DNA of 59,217 bases from Alphaproteobacteria bacterium (GTDB lineage Bacteria > Pseudomonadota > Alphaproteobacteria > Sphingomonadales > Sphingomonadaceae): positions 1-59,217 of the forward strand of contig QBLU01000015.1 of the NCBI GenBank assembly GCA_003241875.1, in the 5' to 3' direction. A program made the translations under genes and the position numbers. The notes below the pieces were generated by a model. The model had not been told where the DNA came from. It ran no database searches and saw only the letters and a program-made list of their open reading frames with translations. Below are positions 27,185 to 36,214 of this stretch, piece after piece; position 1 is the first letter of the stretch; every line of letters begins with the position of its first letter.

Positions 27185-27409
27185 ATGGGCTCTTTCAGCC
27201 TCGTCCATTGGGTCATCCTGCTCATCGTTGTCATGCTGCTGTTCGGCCGCGGCCGAATCTCGGACCTGATGGGTGATTTCGCCAAGGGCATCACCAGCTT
27301 CAAGAAGGGTCTCGCCGAGGGCGACACCCCGCCGGCGCCGCCGCCGCAGCAGGTCACCAACACCGCGACGACGCCGGTGGCGCCGGCCAGCGACGAGGTC
27401 CGGCGCTAA
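27185..27409 (+). CDS. tatA: Twin-arginine translocase subunit TatA
   Basis: The 74-residue product has one N-terminal transmembrane helix (about 5-22), the FGRG hinge and an amphipathic helix ([16 protein letters not shown]), then an Ala/Pro-rich tail. It oligomerises to form the translocation pore for folded proteins. It is the first gene of a tatABC operon; tatB follows 30 bases later. Several proteins encoded in the neighbouring island carry RR-type signals that could use this system. Confidence 0.97.
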   Translation: MGSFSLVHWVILLIVVMLLFGRGRISDLMGDFAKGITSFKKGLAEGDTPPAPPPQQVTNTATTPVAPASDEVRR

Positions 27410-27439
27410 AGGCCCCGGGCCCAGGCCGCCCGGGCGCCC

Positions 27440-27952
27440 ATGTTCGGCATCGATTCATCGGAACTGGCGGTCATCGCGCTGGTCGCGCTGCTCGTCATCG
27501 GGCCCAAGGACCTGCCGCGCGTGATGCGCCAGGTCGGGCAATGGCTGGCCAAGGGGCGGGCAATGACGCGCCATGTCCGCAGCGGTTTCGACACGATGAT
27601 GCGCGAGGCCGAACTCGAGGAAATGCAAAAGGCCTGGGCGGCGCAGAACGAGGCCATCATGAAGGCGACGGCGCTGCCCGACCTCGGCATCCGCAACCCG
27701 ATGCCCGATCTGGGCGCGGCGATGGGCAGCGACGACTGGACGCTGCCGCCGCCGCCGCTGGCGCCGGAGATCGTCGATATCGCGCCGCCTGCCGCCGAGC
27801 CCGAGGTTGCGCCGGCGCCGAAGCGGCGGCGCAAGGCGGCCGTTGCCGACCATGGCGCCGACACGACCGCGCTGCCCGCACCGCGCCGGCGAACGCCGAA
27901 GAAGCCGGCCGCCGAACCTGAGGCATCCGAAGCCCAGGCGACGGAATCATGA
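27440..27952 (+). CDS. tatB: Twin-arginine translocase subunit TatB
   Basis: The 170-residue product has an N-terminal helix (SSELAVIALVALLVIGPKDLP) with the diagnostic GPKDLP turn and a long amphipathic helix. A variable Pro/Ala/Lys-rich C-terminus follows. With TatC it forms the signal-peptide receptor. Its stop overlaps the tatC start (ATGA). Confidence 0.97.
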   Translation: MFGIDSSELAVIALVALLVIGPKDLPRVMRQVGQWLAKGRAMTRHVRSGFDTMMREAELEEMQKAWAAQNEAIMKATALPDLGIRNPMPDLGAAMGSDDWTLPPPPLAPEIVDIAPPAAEPEVAPAPKRRRKAAVADHGADTTALPAPRRRTPKKPAAEPEASEAQATES

Positions 27953-28755
27953 GCGAGGATGCCGCGGAGATCGATGCCAGCAAGGCGCCGCTGCTCGATC
28001 ACCTGATCGAACTGCGCAACCGGCTGTTGAAATGCGTCGTCGCCTTTGTCTTGTGCTTCGGGGCGGCGTTCACCCAGTCGGAGCGGATTTTCGGCTTTCT
28101 GGTCCAGCCGCTGGTCCAGGCCTATGGCACCGGCGTCGTCGGCAAGCTGATCTATACCAAGCTCTACGAGGCGTTCTTCGTCAACGTGAAGGTCGCGGCC
28201 TTTGCCGCGGTCTGCATGGCCTTTCCGATCATCGCCAACCAGCTCTGGGCCTTTGTCGCGCCGGGGCTGTATCGCCGCGAAAAGCGGGCGTTCCTGCCGT
28301 TCCTGATCGCCACGCCGGTGCTGTTCACCATGGGCGCTTCGCTGGCCTATTATGCCGTGATGCCGGTGGCGTTCCGGTTTTTCCTCGGCTTCCAGTCATC
28401 GGCGGCGGTGACCGGCATCACCCAGGAAGCGTTGCCGGCGATGGGCGAATATCTGTCGCTGGTGATGAACATGATCCTGGGCTTCGGCGTCGCGTTCCTG
28501 CTGCCGGTGCTGCTGATGCTGCTCGAACGCGCCGGCATATTGACCCGCAAGCAGCTGATCGCCGGCCGCCGCTATGCCATCGTCGGCGCCTTTGCCATCG
28601 CCGCGGTGCTGACCCCGCCCGATGTCTGGTCGCAGTTCGCCCTCGCGATCCCGCTGATGCTGCTTTACGAAATCTCGATCATCGGCATCTGGCTGACCGA
28701 GCGCAGCCGGGCGCGCGAGGCGGCGCAGGCGGGGACGACCGTCAGCGCGGAGTAG
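27949..28755 (+). CDS. tatC: Twin-arginine translocase subunit TatC
   Basis: The 268-residue protein has six membrane helices. It opens with the family LLDHLIELRNRLLK segment, the cytoplasmic start that contacts the twin-arginine motif, and retains YEAFFVNVKVAAFA and FGVAFLLPVLL helices. It recognises Tat signal peptides at the inner membrane. It overlaps tatB by four bases and is followed by a family B inverted repeat. Confidence 0.97.
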   Translation: MSEDAAEIDASKAPLLDHLIELRNRLLKCVVAFVLCFGAAFTQSERIFGFLVQPLVQAYGTGVVGKLIYTKLYEAFFVNVKVAAFAAVCMAFPIIANQLWAFVAPGLYRREKRAFLPFLIATPVLFTMGASLAYYAVMPVAFRFFLGFQSSAAVTGITQEALPAMGEYLSLVMNMILGFGVAFLLPVLLMLLERAGILTRKQLIAGRRYAIVGAFAIAAVLTPPDVWSQFALAIPLMLLYEISIIGIWLTERSRAREAAQAGTTVSAE

Positions 28756-28824
28756 CGGGCGAGGGCCGGTTTCCTGCCGGCATCCACCATGAGCCGGGCG
28801 CCGCAAATGGATTTTGCCGGAATT

Positions 28825-28906
28825 GACCCGCTCAGGCTGAGCTTGTCGAAGCCCGGCCGGGCATCACCCAGCGACCCGGCTTCGACAAGCTCAGCCTGAG
28901 CGGGTC
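28825..28906. repeat. Inverted-repeat element, family B (copy 2)
   Basis: Perfect 29-base arms (GACCCGCTCAGGCTGAGCTT... at 28825-28853 and its complement at 28878-28906) with a 24-base spacer. It lies between convergent tatC and the first entericidin gene. It probably acts as a bidirectional terminator. Confidence 0.9.
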
Positions 28907-28937
28907 ATCTTGGGCGCAGCAGGCTGGGTGCAGCGCC

Positions 28938-29075
28938 TTAATTCTTCACGTCGCGGGCGGTGTTGCTGACCGCCTTGCCGACCGAGCTGACGTCCTTGCC
29001 GGCGCCTTCGATCGTGTTGCAGGCGCCAAGCAGCGTGGCCGCGGCCAGCAGGGCACCGAGCAGGGCATTGCGCAT
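28938..29075 (-). CDS. Entericidin A/B family small lipoprotein (copy 1)
   Basis: The 45-residue lipoprotein has a signal helix ending in the lipobox LLGAC, with the lipidated Cys at 19. The entericidin body GAGKDVSSVGKAVSNTARD follows. Entericidins are small envelope lipoproteins linked to toxin/antidote behaviour in enteric bacteria; their role in alphaproteobacteria is unclear. GAGGAG lies six bases before the ATG at 29075, which is preferred over an ATG six bases upstream. A tandem paralog lies just upstream on the same strand. Confidence 0.88.
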   Translation of the reverse strand: MRNALLGALLAAATLLGACNTIEGAGKDVSSVGKAVSNTARDVKN

Positions 29076-29146
29076 CGACATCTCCTCACAGCAGAACGCC
29101 CCGGACATAGCCGGGGCGCCTGGCCGTGAACAGAGTTGAAGGCTTT

Positions 29147-29287
29147 TTAGTTCTTCACGTCCTGGGCGGTGTTGGTGACTGCCTTGCCGGCCGAGCTGAC
29201 ATCGCGACCGGCGCCCTCGACGGTGTTGCAGGCGGCGAGCGTCAGGCCGGCGAACAGGGCGACGGTAAGGGTGATGGTCTTGCGCAT
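29147..29287 (-). CDS. Entericidin A/B family small lipoprotein (copy 2)
   Basis: The 46-residue lipoprotein has the lipobox LTLAAC (Cys20) and a body nearly identical to the neighbouring copy (NTVEGAGRDVSSAGKAVTNT). AGGGAG precedes the ATG at proper spacing. The two copies differ mostly in the signal helix, showing a duplication under selection on the mature part. Confidence 0.88.
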   Translation of the reverse strand: MRKTITLTVALFAGLTLAACNTVEGAGRDVSSAGKAVTNTAQDVKN

Positions 29288-29408
29288 GGGTGTTCTCCCT
29301 GGCGCCGGGATCGACGCACACGCGCAGCAAACGTGACAGCGGGGCCGCCGGTTCCGTAACGGCCACAAGCGGCGTGACAGCCGCGGCGACGGCTGGCATC
29401 AGGCGGGG

Positions 29409-32171
29409 GTGGATTTCGACCTGCCGCCGCGCGACCCGCCGCCCGAACTCGCCGGCCTGCTGCCGGCCGGGCTGGCACCGGCGCTGGTCACCGCCACCGC
29501 CACCGCCTGGGCCGAGGCGCCGTTCCTCAAGGGCCTGATCCGTGGCCGCCGCGCGACGATGGCGCTGCTGGCGGCCGAAGGCGCCGATGCGGCCTTTGCC
29601 GCCGCCATGGCGCTGGCGGTCGATGCCGACGTGCCGGTTGCCGAACGCCTGCGCCGGGCGCGCGGCGATGTCGCGCTGGTGGCGGCGCTCGCCGACCTCG
29701 CCGGGCTGTGGCCGCTCGAGCGGGTGACGGCGGCGCTGTCGGATTTCGCCGATCGCAGCATCGACGTGGCGATCGCCGCGGCGCTGGCAGAACGCGGCGC
29801 CCCCAACGCCGGGCTGGCGGCGCTGGCGCTCGGTAAGCTCGGCAGCCACGAGCTCAACTATTCGTCGGACGTCGACCTGATCCTGGTCCACGACCCCGAT
29901 GTCATCCCGCGGCGCAGCCATGAGGAGCCGAACGAGGCGGCGGTGCGCATCGCCAAGCGCGCGGTGGCGCTGCTCGCCGACCTGACCCCCGATGGCTATG
30001 TCCAGCGCGTCGACCTGCGGCTGCGGCCGGCGAGCGAGATCAGCCCGATCAGCCTCGCCGTGGGGGCCGCCGAACATTATTACCAGTCGGAGGCGCTGAC
30101 CTGGGAACGCGTCGCCTTCATCCGCGCCCGCGCCTGTGCCGGCGACCTGGCGCTGGGGCAGGGGCTGTTGACACGGATTCGCCCGTTCGTGTGGCGGCGC
30201 AGCCTCGACTGGACGGCGGTGCGCGACATCCAGGCGGTGTCCCTGCGCATTCGCGACCATTTCGAGGCGGGGCAGGCGCTGGGCCCGGGCTATGACCTGA
30301 AGCGTGGCCGCGGCGGCATCCGCGAGATCGAGTTCTTTGCCCAGATCCACCAGCTGATCTGGGGCGGCCGGGCGACCGAGCTGCGCGCGCCGGCGACGCT
30401 CGACGGGCTGGCGGCGCTCGCCGTGGCGGGCCGGGTGGCCCCGGCGGAGGCGGCGCGGCTGGCCGACAGCTACCGGATGTTGCGCACCGTCGAGCACCGG
30501 CTGCAGATGCGCCGCGACGAACAGACCCATGCCGTGCCGCGCCTCGCCGCCGATCGAGCCGCGGTGGCGCGGCTGGCGGGCTGGCGCGACTGGGCGACGG
30601 CGGAGCGCCGACTGCTGGCGGCGACGGCGCCGGTGGCGCTGGCCTATGACCGGTTGATCGCCGCGGCGGTGCCCGACAGCCATGTCGTGCCCGCCGATCC
30701 TGCCGCCTGGCTGAAGGCCAATCATCCCGGCATTGCCCGCATCGTGCCGCCGCTGCTGCTGCGCTGGCGCGCCGGCACGATCCGGGCGCTGCGCAGCGAG
30801 GCGGCGCGCGGTGCCTTCGAGGCGGTGCTGCCGGCGTTGCTCGGCGGCGTGGCGGCGGCGGCCGATCCGGCGGTGGCGGCGGCGCGGCTCGATGGCTTCC
30901 TGGCCGCACTGCCCCAGGGCGCGCAGTTCTTTGCGCTGCTGCAGGCCAATCCGGCGCTTGTCGGCCTGCTCGGCCATCTGCTCGGCGTGGCGCCGGTGCT
31001 CGCCGATGCGCTGGCCCGCGACCCGGCGCTGTTCGACGTGATGCTCGCCCCCGATGCCTTCGCGCCGCTGCCCGATGCACTGGCGCTGACGGCGGAGCTG
31101 GCGGCCTATGTCGGGCCGGCGGCGATGCTGGAGGACGTGCTCGACCGCGTGCGGCGCTGGACCGGGGAGCGGCGGTTTCAGCTCGGCGCGCAGCTCATCG
31201 AGGGGCGCACCGATCCGCTGGTGGCGGGGCGGTCGCTATCCGATCTCGCCGATGCGGCGCTGGCGGTGGTGATTCCGGCGGTCGCCGATGATTTCGCGCG
31301 GCGCCATGGCCGGGTGCCGGGGGCGGAGCCGCTGGTGCTGGCGCTGGGGCGCTATGGCGGGCGGGCGCTGACGCATGCGTCGGACCTCGACATCGTCTAT
31401 CTGTTCGGCGGCGACCACGAGGCGCTGTCGGATGCCGACAAGCCGATGCCGGCGAGCCAGTATTTCAACCGGCTGGCGGCGCGGCTGACGGCGGCGCTGT
31501 CGGTGCCGACCGCCGCCGGCGCGCTGTACGAGGTCGATACAAGGCTGCGGCCCTGGGGTGCCAAGGGGCTGCTGGCGCTGTCGATCGCCAGCTTTGGCCG
31601 CTACCAGGCGACCGATGCCGAAAGCTGGGAGCATATGGCGCTGACCCGCGCCCGGCTGATCGGGGGCAGCCCGGAAGCGCGCGCCGCGGCGGAGGCGGCG
31701 ATTGCGGCCGCGCTCGACCGTCCGCGCGAGCCCGAGGTGCTGCGCAAGGCGGTGCTGGCGATGCGCGCCGATATCGCCGCTGCCAAGCCGCCCAAGGGCC
31801 CGTTCGACGTCAAGCTGGCGCCCGGCGGCCTCGTCGATCTCGAATTCGTCGTGCATTTCGTCCAGCTGCGCGATCGCGCCGCGCTCGGCCCCGATCTCGG
31901 CGCGGCAATCGCGGCGCTGACCGTGGCGGGTTCGCTGCCGCCGGGGCTGGGGGCGGCGCACGATGTCCTCGGCCGGTTCCTGATGCTGCTGCGCCTCGTC
32001 GCGTCGGGGATGGAGACGCCGGCGGCGTTCAGCCCGGCGGTGGAGGCGGTGCTGGCGCGCGGCCTGGGTGCGGCATCGTTTCCGCAAGCCATCGAATCCT
32101 TGACCGCAGCGCGGGCGATGGTGAGGCTGGCATTCACCGACCTGTTGCAGACGAAGAAGGACCCCCGATGA
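29409..32171 (+). CDS. glnE: Bifunctional glutamine synthetase adenylyltransferase / adenylyl-removing enzyme
   Basis: The 920-residue product has two nucleotidyltransferase domains: the N-terminal deadenylylase (LGKLGSHELNYSSDVDLI near 140-160) and the C-terminal adenylylase (LALGRYGGRALTHASDLDIV near 643-665), each with the GS...DxD signature. It modifies glutamine synthetase according to nitrogen status signalled by PII. The start is a GTG preceded by a G-rich ribosome-binding site; length fits the family. Its stop overlaps the bcp start (ATGA), so the two are coupled. Confidence 0.96.
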   Translation: MDFDLPPRDPPPELAGLLPAGLAPALVTATATAWAEAPFLKGLIRGRRATMALLAAEGADAAFAAAMALAVDADVPVAERLRRARGDVALVAALADLAGLWPLERVTAALSDFADRSIDVAIAAALAERGAPNAGLAALALGKLGSHELNYSSDVDLILVHDPDVIPRRSHEEPNEAAVRIAKRAVALLADLTPDGYVQRVDLRLRPASEISPISLAVGAAEHYYQSEALTWERVAFIRARACAGDLALGQGLLTRIRPFVWRRSLDWTAVRDIQAVSLRIRDHFEAGQALGPGYDLKRGRGGIREIEFFAQIHQLIWGGRATELRAPATLDGLAALAVAGRVAPAEAARLADSYRMLRTVEHRLQMRRDEQTHAVPRLAADRAAVARLAGWRDWATAERRLLAATAPVALAYDRLIAAAVPDSHVVPADPAAWLKANHPGIARIVPPLLLRWRAGTIRALRSEAARGAFEAVLPALLGGVAAAADPAVAAARLDGFLAALPQGAQFFALLQANPALVGLLGHLLGVAPVLADALARDPALFDVMLAPDAFAPLPDALALTAELAAYVGPAAMLEDVLDRVRRWTGERRFQLGAQLIEGRTDPLVAGRSLSDLADAALAVVIPAVADDFARRHGRVPGAEPLVLALGRYGGRALTHASDLDIVYLFGGDHEALSDADKPMPASQYFNRLAARLTAALSVPTAAGALYEVDTRLRPWGAKGLLALSIASFGRYQATDAESWEHMALTRARLIGGSPEARAAAEAAIAAALDRPREPEVLRKAVLAMRADIAAAKPPKGPFDVKLAPGGLVDLEFVVHFVQLRDRAALGPDLGAAIAALTVAGSLPPGLGAAHDVLGRFLMLLRLVASGMETPAAFSPAVEAVLARGLGAASFPQAIESLTAARAMVRLAFTDLLQTKKDPR

Positions 32172-32632
32172 CCGCACCCCAGCCCGGCGACGCCGCCCCC
32201 GATTTCACCCTCGATGGCGACACCGGGCCGATCGGCCTGGCGGACTTCAAGGGCCGGAAGCTGGTGCTGTATTTCTATCCCAAGGACGACACGCCGGGCT
32301 GCACCACCGAGGGCAAGGACTTTTCAGCCCAGCGCGAGGCCTTTGCCGCCGCCGATACCGATATCGTCGGCGTGTCGCGCGACAGCGTTGCGGCGCACGC
32401 GAAGTTCCGCGCCAAGCACGGGCTGACCGTGGGGCTTGGTGCCGACGCGGGCACGGTGACCGAGGCCTATGGCGTCTGGGTCGAAAAGAGCATGTACGGC
32501 AAGAAGTACATGGGGATCGAGCGGGCGACCTTCCTGATCGACCGCGACGGCCGTATCGCGCGGGTGTGGAACAAGGTGAAGGTTGCCGGCCACGCTGCCG
32601 AGGTGCTGGCCGCCGCGACGGCGCTAGGCTGA
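32168..32632 (+). CDS. bcp: Peroxiredoxin, Bcp/PrxQ type
   Basis: The 154-residue thiol peroxidase has a PKDDTPGCTTEGKDF active site with peroxidatic Cys45. The resolving Cys found five residues later in many Bcp proteins is absent (Gly/Lys there), so it should act as a 1-Cys or alternative-resolving type. It reduces H2O2 and organic peroxides with thioredoxin in the cytoplasm. It is translationally coupled to glnE. Confidence 0.94.
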   Translation: MTAPQPGDAAPDFTLDGDTGPIGLADFKGRKLVLYFYPKDDTPGCTTEGKDFSAQREAFAAADTDIVGVSRDSVAAHAKFRAKHGLTVGLGADAGTVTEAYGVWVEKSMYGKKYMGIERATFLIDRDGRIARVWNKVKVAGHAAEVLAAATALG

Positions 32633-32655
32633 AGCCAGCATTAACGACGCCGCCA

Positions 32656-32729
32656 GAATCGACATGAATACTGCCGATTCGCGATGCTTTCGGTGCCGTT
32701 GCCTGTCGCAAACGCAACGATATGGTTAA
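32656..32729 (+). promoter_or_regulatory. Possible cell-cycle promoter of the M23 peptidase (two GANTC sites and a CtrA-like box)
   Basis: GAATC (32656-32660) and GATTC (32676-32680) are CcrM methylation sites 20 bases apart. ATGGTTAA (32722-32729) is the complement of the CtrA half-site TTAACCAT. All lie within the 190-270 bases upstream of the M23 peptidase start. The combination resembles CtrA/CcrM-controlled promoters of alphaproteobacteria. Confidence 0.35.
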
Positions 32730-32919
32730 TTTGCCGGGAGTTGGCATCAACTCACCTTGCCGCCGCCACGGCTGACCCATGCGGGCGACGCCGTGGGTTG
32801 CGGGCCGGGACCGCACCTGTTTGATTGAACCTGCAGCCCGGGACCTTGGTTCCAGACAAGCTTCCAGGGCCGCCGAGTTTGTAAAGTCGCTTCCCAGTAA
32901 CACCGGAAAACCGGGTCGC

Positions 32920-34275
32920 ATGGTTCAAAACGAAATTCCCGGGGGTTCCAGGACAGTGCTGCAAATTCCATCGGCCGTGACCCGGCTGACGCAAAGCGTG
33001 GCGCGCGTCCTCCCCTCGCATGAGTTCACCTGGCATCGCGCCAATGGTCACGATCTGACCATCGAGATGGGGACACGAACGCAAGTCATGGCAATCGCGT
33101 CAGCAATCACAGTCGCCGGTTGGCTCGGCATCGCCACTTCGGCGATGGTTTCGAGCAACGGGGACGCGGCGCTCGCCGCAAAGCAGGTCGAGCTCGCCCG
33201 CATGCAGAACCAGTTGCAGGCGATGAAATCCGAAACCGCGGCGTTGAAGGGCGATGTCGCCGCCCGCGCCGAAGCGCTCGAAGCGCGCCAGAAATTCCTC
33301 GCAGCCCTGCTCACCGGCAAGCGCGACATGGCCAAGCTGGCCGGCATGCTGCCCCGCCAGGTCGCCGATGCCGATCGCTTTGCCACCGTGAACGACCTCG
33401 TCGCCCCGACGATCCGCGGCAAGCGCGGCAAGGCGGTTGCCGCCCCCATCGTCCAGACCGCTTCGCTGACCGAGCCGTTCCGGGCGCTGGAAAGCCAGCA
33501 GCTCGCCTTTGTCGACAAGGCTACCGGCGCCGCCGAGGCCAAGCTGCGCGATACCCAGGCGCTGATCCGCCGCCTCGGTCTCGATCCGTCGCGGTTCGTC
33601 CAGTCGTCGGACTGGAACGGCAATGCCCAGGGCGCCATGGGCGGCCCCTATATCCCGGTCAGCGCCGATGCCGAGCCACGCTTCAAGGACCTGTTCCTCA
33701 GCTGGAAGAAGCTGAGCGTGCTGCAGGCCGCCGTCGGCTCGATCCCGGCCTATATGCCGGTCAAGGACTATCGCTATACCTCGGGCTTCGGCGTCCGCTT
33801 CGATCCGTTCAACGGCGGCAGCGCCATGCACGCCGGCCTCGACATGGCCGGCGCTATGGGCGAACCGATCTATGCCTCGGCCAACGGCACCGTGCTCCAG
33901 GCCGGCCGCTCGGGTGGTTACGGCAACCTCGTCGAGCTGAGCCATGGCAAGGGCATCGACACCCGTTATGGCCATCTTTCGAAGATCCTGGTGCGCCCCG
34001 GCGAGCATGTCCGCCAGGGCCAGATCATCGGCCGCATGGGCTCCACCGGCCGTTCGACCGGCACCCATCTCCATTATGAAGTCCGCATCGATGGCCGTGC
34101 CGTCAACGCGCGGCCGTTCCTCGACGCCTCGGCGTTCGTGCTGGCGGCGCAGGGCGAGGCCGGTGCCGTGATGCAGGCGAGCGCGCCGGCGGACTTCGGG
34201 CCCTTGCTCGACGACGATCGCGTCGTGGCCTCGGCCAGCACCGCCCGGATGACGCCGATCCGCAGCCTGCGCTGA
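32920..34275 (+). CDS. M23 family metallopeptidase (LytM-type cell wall hydrolase)
   Basis: The 451-residue product has one N-terminal membrane segment (about 50-70, VMAIASAITVAGWLGIATSA), a coiled-coil region (about 80-135, KQVELARMQNQLQAMKSE) and a C-terminal LytM domain. Zinc and catalytic residues are present: His304 and Asp308 in HAGLDMAG, and His383 and His385 in THLHYEV. It is membrane-anchored with its active domain in the periplasm and should cut peptidoglycan cross-bridges or regulate divisome amidases. The ATG at 32920 is chosen tentatively; an in-frame ATG at 32779 is possible. Confidence 0.87.
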   Translation: MVQNEIPGGSRTVLQIPSAVTRLTQSVARVLPSHEFTWHRANGHDLTIEMGTRTQVMAIASAITVAGWLGIATSAMVSSNGDAALAAKQVELARMQNQLQAMKSETAALKGDVAARAEALEARQKFLAALLTGKRDMAKLAGMLPRQVADADRFATVNDLVAPTIRGKRGKAVAAPIVQTASLTEPFRALESQQLAFVDKATGAAEAKLRDTQALIRRLGLDPSRFVQSSDWNGNAQGAMGGPYIPVSADAEPRFKDLFLSWKKLSVLQAAVGSIPAYMPVKDYRYTSGFGVRFDPFNGGSAMHAGLDMAGAMGEPIYASANGTVLQAGRSGGYGNLVELSHGKGIDTRYGHLSKILVRPGEHVRQGQIIGRMGSTGRSTGTHLHYEVRIDGRAVNARPFLDASAFVLAAQGEAGAVMQASAPADFGPLLDDDRVVASASTARMTPIRSLR

Positions 34276-34333
34276 TCGGCAGCCGTTCGCCCGCCGCCTT
34301 GTGGCTGTGGCGCGACGCGCCTACATTGTCGCC

Positions 34334-34666
34334 ATGGATACCGCCCCCCGCCTGATGCCCGCCGCCGCCGCCCGTGTCGCCGTGATCGCGGCGCGCCAGG
34401 GCAAGCCGGGGTTGAAGCTGCGCCTTGCTGTCGATGGCGGCGGCTGCGCCGGGTTCCAGTACAAGTTCGGGCTGGAGGCCGATGCCGGCCCCGACGACCT
34501 GGCGGTGGAAACCGACGGCGTCACCATGCTCGTCGACCCCGACAGCCTGCCGTTCGTCGCCGGCGCCGAGGTCGACTATGTCGAAAAGATCGGCGCCGCG
34601 GCGTTCGAGGTGCGCAACCCCAATGCCGCGAGCGGCTGCGGCTGCGGGTCGAGCTTTTCGGTCTAG
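34334..34666 (+). CDS. erpA: Iron-sulfur cluster insertion protein ErpA/IscA type
   Basis: The 110-residue A-type carrier has the three conserved cysteines Cys38 (GGGCAGFQY) and Cys102/Cys104 (SGCGCGSSF). It carries and inserts Fe-S clusters into target proteins. Start at 34334. It converges on the spt gene with a 10-bp stem hairpin between. Confidence 0.92.
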   Translation: MDTAPRLMPAAAARVAVIAARQGKPGLKLRLAVDGGGCAGFQYKFGLEADAGPDDLAVETDGVTMLVDPDSLPFVAGAEVDYVEKIGAAAFEVRNPNAASGCGCGSSFSV

Positions 34667-34672
34667 ATTCTA

Positions 34673-34697
34673 CTCCCTCCCCGCAAGGGGGAGGGAG
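34673..34697. terminator. Bidirectional terminator hairpin (family C)
   Basis: A 10-bp perfect stem CTCCCTCCCC/GGGGAGGGAG with a 5-base loop fills the 36-base gap between convergent erpA and spt. Confidence 0.7.
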
Positions 34698-34702
34698 TTG
34701 GT

Positions 34703-35911
34703 TCAGGCGTCGGCGAACAGGCCGACCGCAGTTCCGGCCATCGCGAACCGCTCCAGCACCGTGTCCAGCTGTTCGGCCGAATGTTCGGCGCATAGCGAAC
34801 AGCGCAGCAGGAACACGCCGGCCGGCGTCGCCGGTGGCCGCGACATGTTCACATAGACGCCGAGCTCGAGCATCGCCTGCCACATGCGGACGGTGGTTTC
34901 CTGGTCGGGCATCAGCACCGACACGATGGCGCTTTCGCAGCTATCGGTGGCGAGGCGGAAGCCGCGGGCGATCAGCCCGCTGTGCAGCTTGCGGCTCATG
35001 TCCCAGAGGCGCGCGCGCTTGTCGCCGGCGTGCATCAGCTTGCGGATGCTGGTCGCGGCGCAGGCGACGACGGCCGGCGGCAGCGACGCGGTGAAGGTAT
35101 AGGGCCGGCAGACGAGGCGCAGGATCTCGAACTTGGGGTGGTTCGACACGCAGAAGCCGCCGACGGTGCCGACCGATTTGGAAAAGGTGCCGACGACGAA
35201 ATCGACATCATCGGCGACGCCGGCGGCTTCATAGACGCCGCGGCCGTTTTCACCGAAAAAGCCCATGCCATGCGCTTCGTCGACGAGCACCATGGCGCCA
35301 TGCGCCTTGGCGATGGCGACCAGCTCCTGCAGCGGCGCGATGTCGCCGAGCATCGAATAGACGCCTTCGAGGATGACCAGCTTGCCGGCTTCAGGGGGCA
35401 GGCGGCGCAGGCGCTTTTCGAGGTCTTCGGCGCTGTTGTGCTTGAAGCGGACGATGTCGGCGTTGCCGAGGTAGCAGCCGTCATAGATCGACGCATGGCT
35501 GTCGGCGTCGAGGATGATGAAATCGCCCTTGCCAGCGAGCGTCGACACCATGCCGAGATTGGCCTGGTAGCCGGTGGAGAACACCATGGCATGCGACATG
35601 CCGTAGAAGTCCTTGAGCGCGTCCTCGCATTCCTTGTGGCCCTGGTAGGTGCCATTGAGGACACGGCTGCCGGTCGTCCCGGCGCCGAACTTGCGCAGCG
35701 CCTGTTCGCCGGCCGCGATGACATCGGGGTCGAAGGTCATCCCCATGTAGTTGTAGGTGCCGAGCAGGATGGTCTCCTTGCCGTCGATGATCGCGACGGT
35801 CGGCGACTTCACCTCCTGCATGACGATGGCGAACGGGTCGCGGATGCCCTTGGCGAGCACGCCGGCGCGCTCGGCGATCAGCGCATCGAACTTGGAGAAC
35901 AGGTCGCTCAC
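34703..35911 (-). CDS. spt: Serine palmitoyltransferase
   Basis: The 402-residue soluble PLP enzyme of the alpha-oxoamine synthase family condenses serine with a palmitoyl thioester to 3-ketosphinganine, the first step of sphingolipid synthesis. PLP-binding Lys245 lies in GTFSKSVGTVGG; DEAHGMGFFG holds the cofactor-ring Asp and His. The start is a GTG overlapping the ACP gene stop (GTGA), so the two are coupled. Neighbours match the ceramide gene order known from Caulobacter (spt, acp, cerR, acyl-ACP synthetase). Sphingomonads use sphingolipids in their outer membrane. Confidence 0.94.
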   Translation of the reverse strand: MSDLFSKFDALIAERAGVLAKGIRDPFAIVMQEVKSPTVAIIDGKETILLGTYNYMGMTFDPDVIAAGEQALRKFGAGTTGSRVLNGTYQGHKECEDALKDFYGMSHAMVFSTGYQANLGMVSTLAGKGDFIILDADSHASIYDGCYLGNADIVRFKHNSAEDLEKRLRRLPPEAGKLVILEGVYSMLGDIAPLQELVAIAKAHGAMVLVDEAHGMGFFGENGRGVYEAAGVADDVDFVVGTFSKSVGTVGGFCVSNHPKFEILRLVCRPYTFTASLPPAVVACAATSIRKLMHAGDKRARLWDMSRKLHSGLIARGFRLATDSCESAIVSVLMPDQETTVRMWQAMLELGVYVNMSRPPATPAGVFLLRCSLCAEHSAEQLDTVLERFAMAGTAVGLFADA

Positions 35912-36153
35912 TTGGTCACGAGCCTGGTCACGGCATCGGCGACCTGGCCGACGGTTTCGAGATCGGGCAGCATGTTGAGCGGCATGACGATGTCCCATTC
36001 GTCTTCCATGCTGGCGACAAGGTCCATCACGGTCAGCGAATCCATCTCCAGATCGCCGGCAAAGCTGGTGTCTTCGGTGAGCGCGACCTTCTTGGGGTTC
36101 AGCGGCTCGATGAGTTCGATGATGCGGGCGTAAACCTGCGCGCGGTCGGTCAT
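35908..36153 (-). CDS. Dedicated acyl carrier protein of the sphingolipid cluster
   Basis: The 81-residue ACP has the phosphopantetheine attachment Ser39 in LEMDSLTVMD. It probably supplies the acyl group to serine palmitoyltransferase, as the AcpR-type ACP does in Caulobacter. It overlaps the spt GTG start by four bases and lies 61 bases after the reductase gene. Confidence 0.92.
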   Translation of the reverse strand: MTDRAQVYARIIELIEPLNPKKVALTEDTSFAGDLEMDSLTVMDLVASMEDEWDIVMPLNMLPDLETVGQVADAVTRLVTK

Positions 36154-36214
36154 GGTGGCTCCTTCGGATTGCCGCGGCCTTTGCCAGCACAAAATGGCCA
36201 AAGCGGGGCCGAAG

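Noticed and set aside
34301-34333. Eleven-codon N-terminal extension of erpA
   Set aside because: The A-type carrier family normally starts near the ATG at 34334 and the extension has no conserved features.
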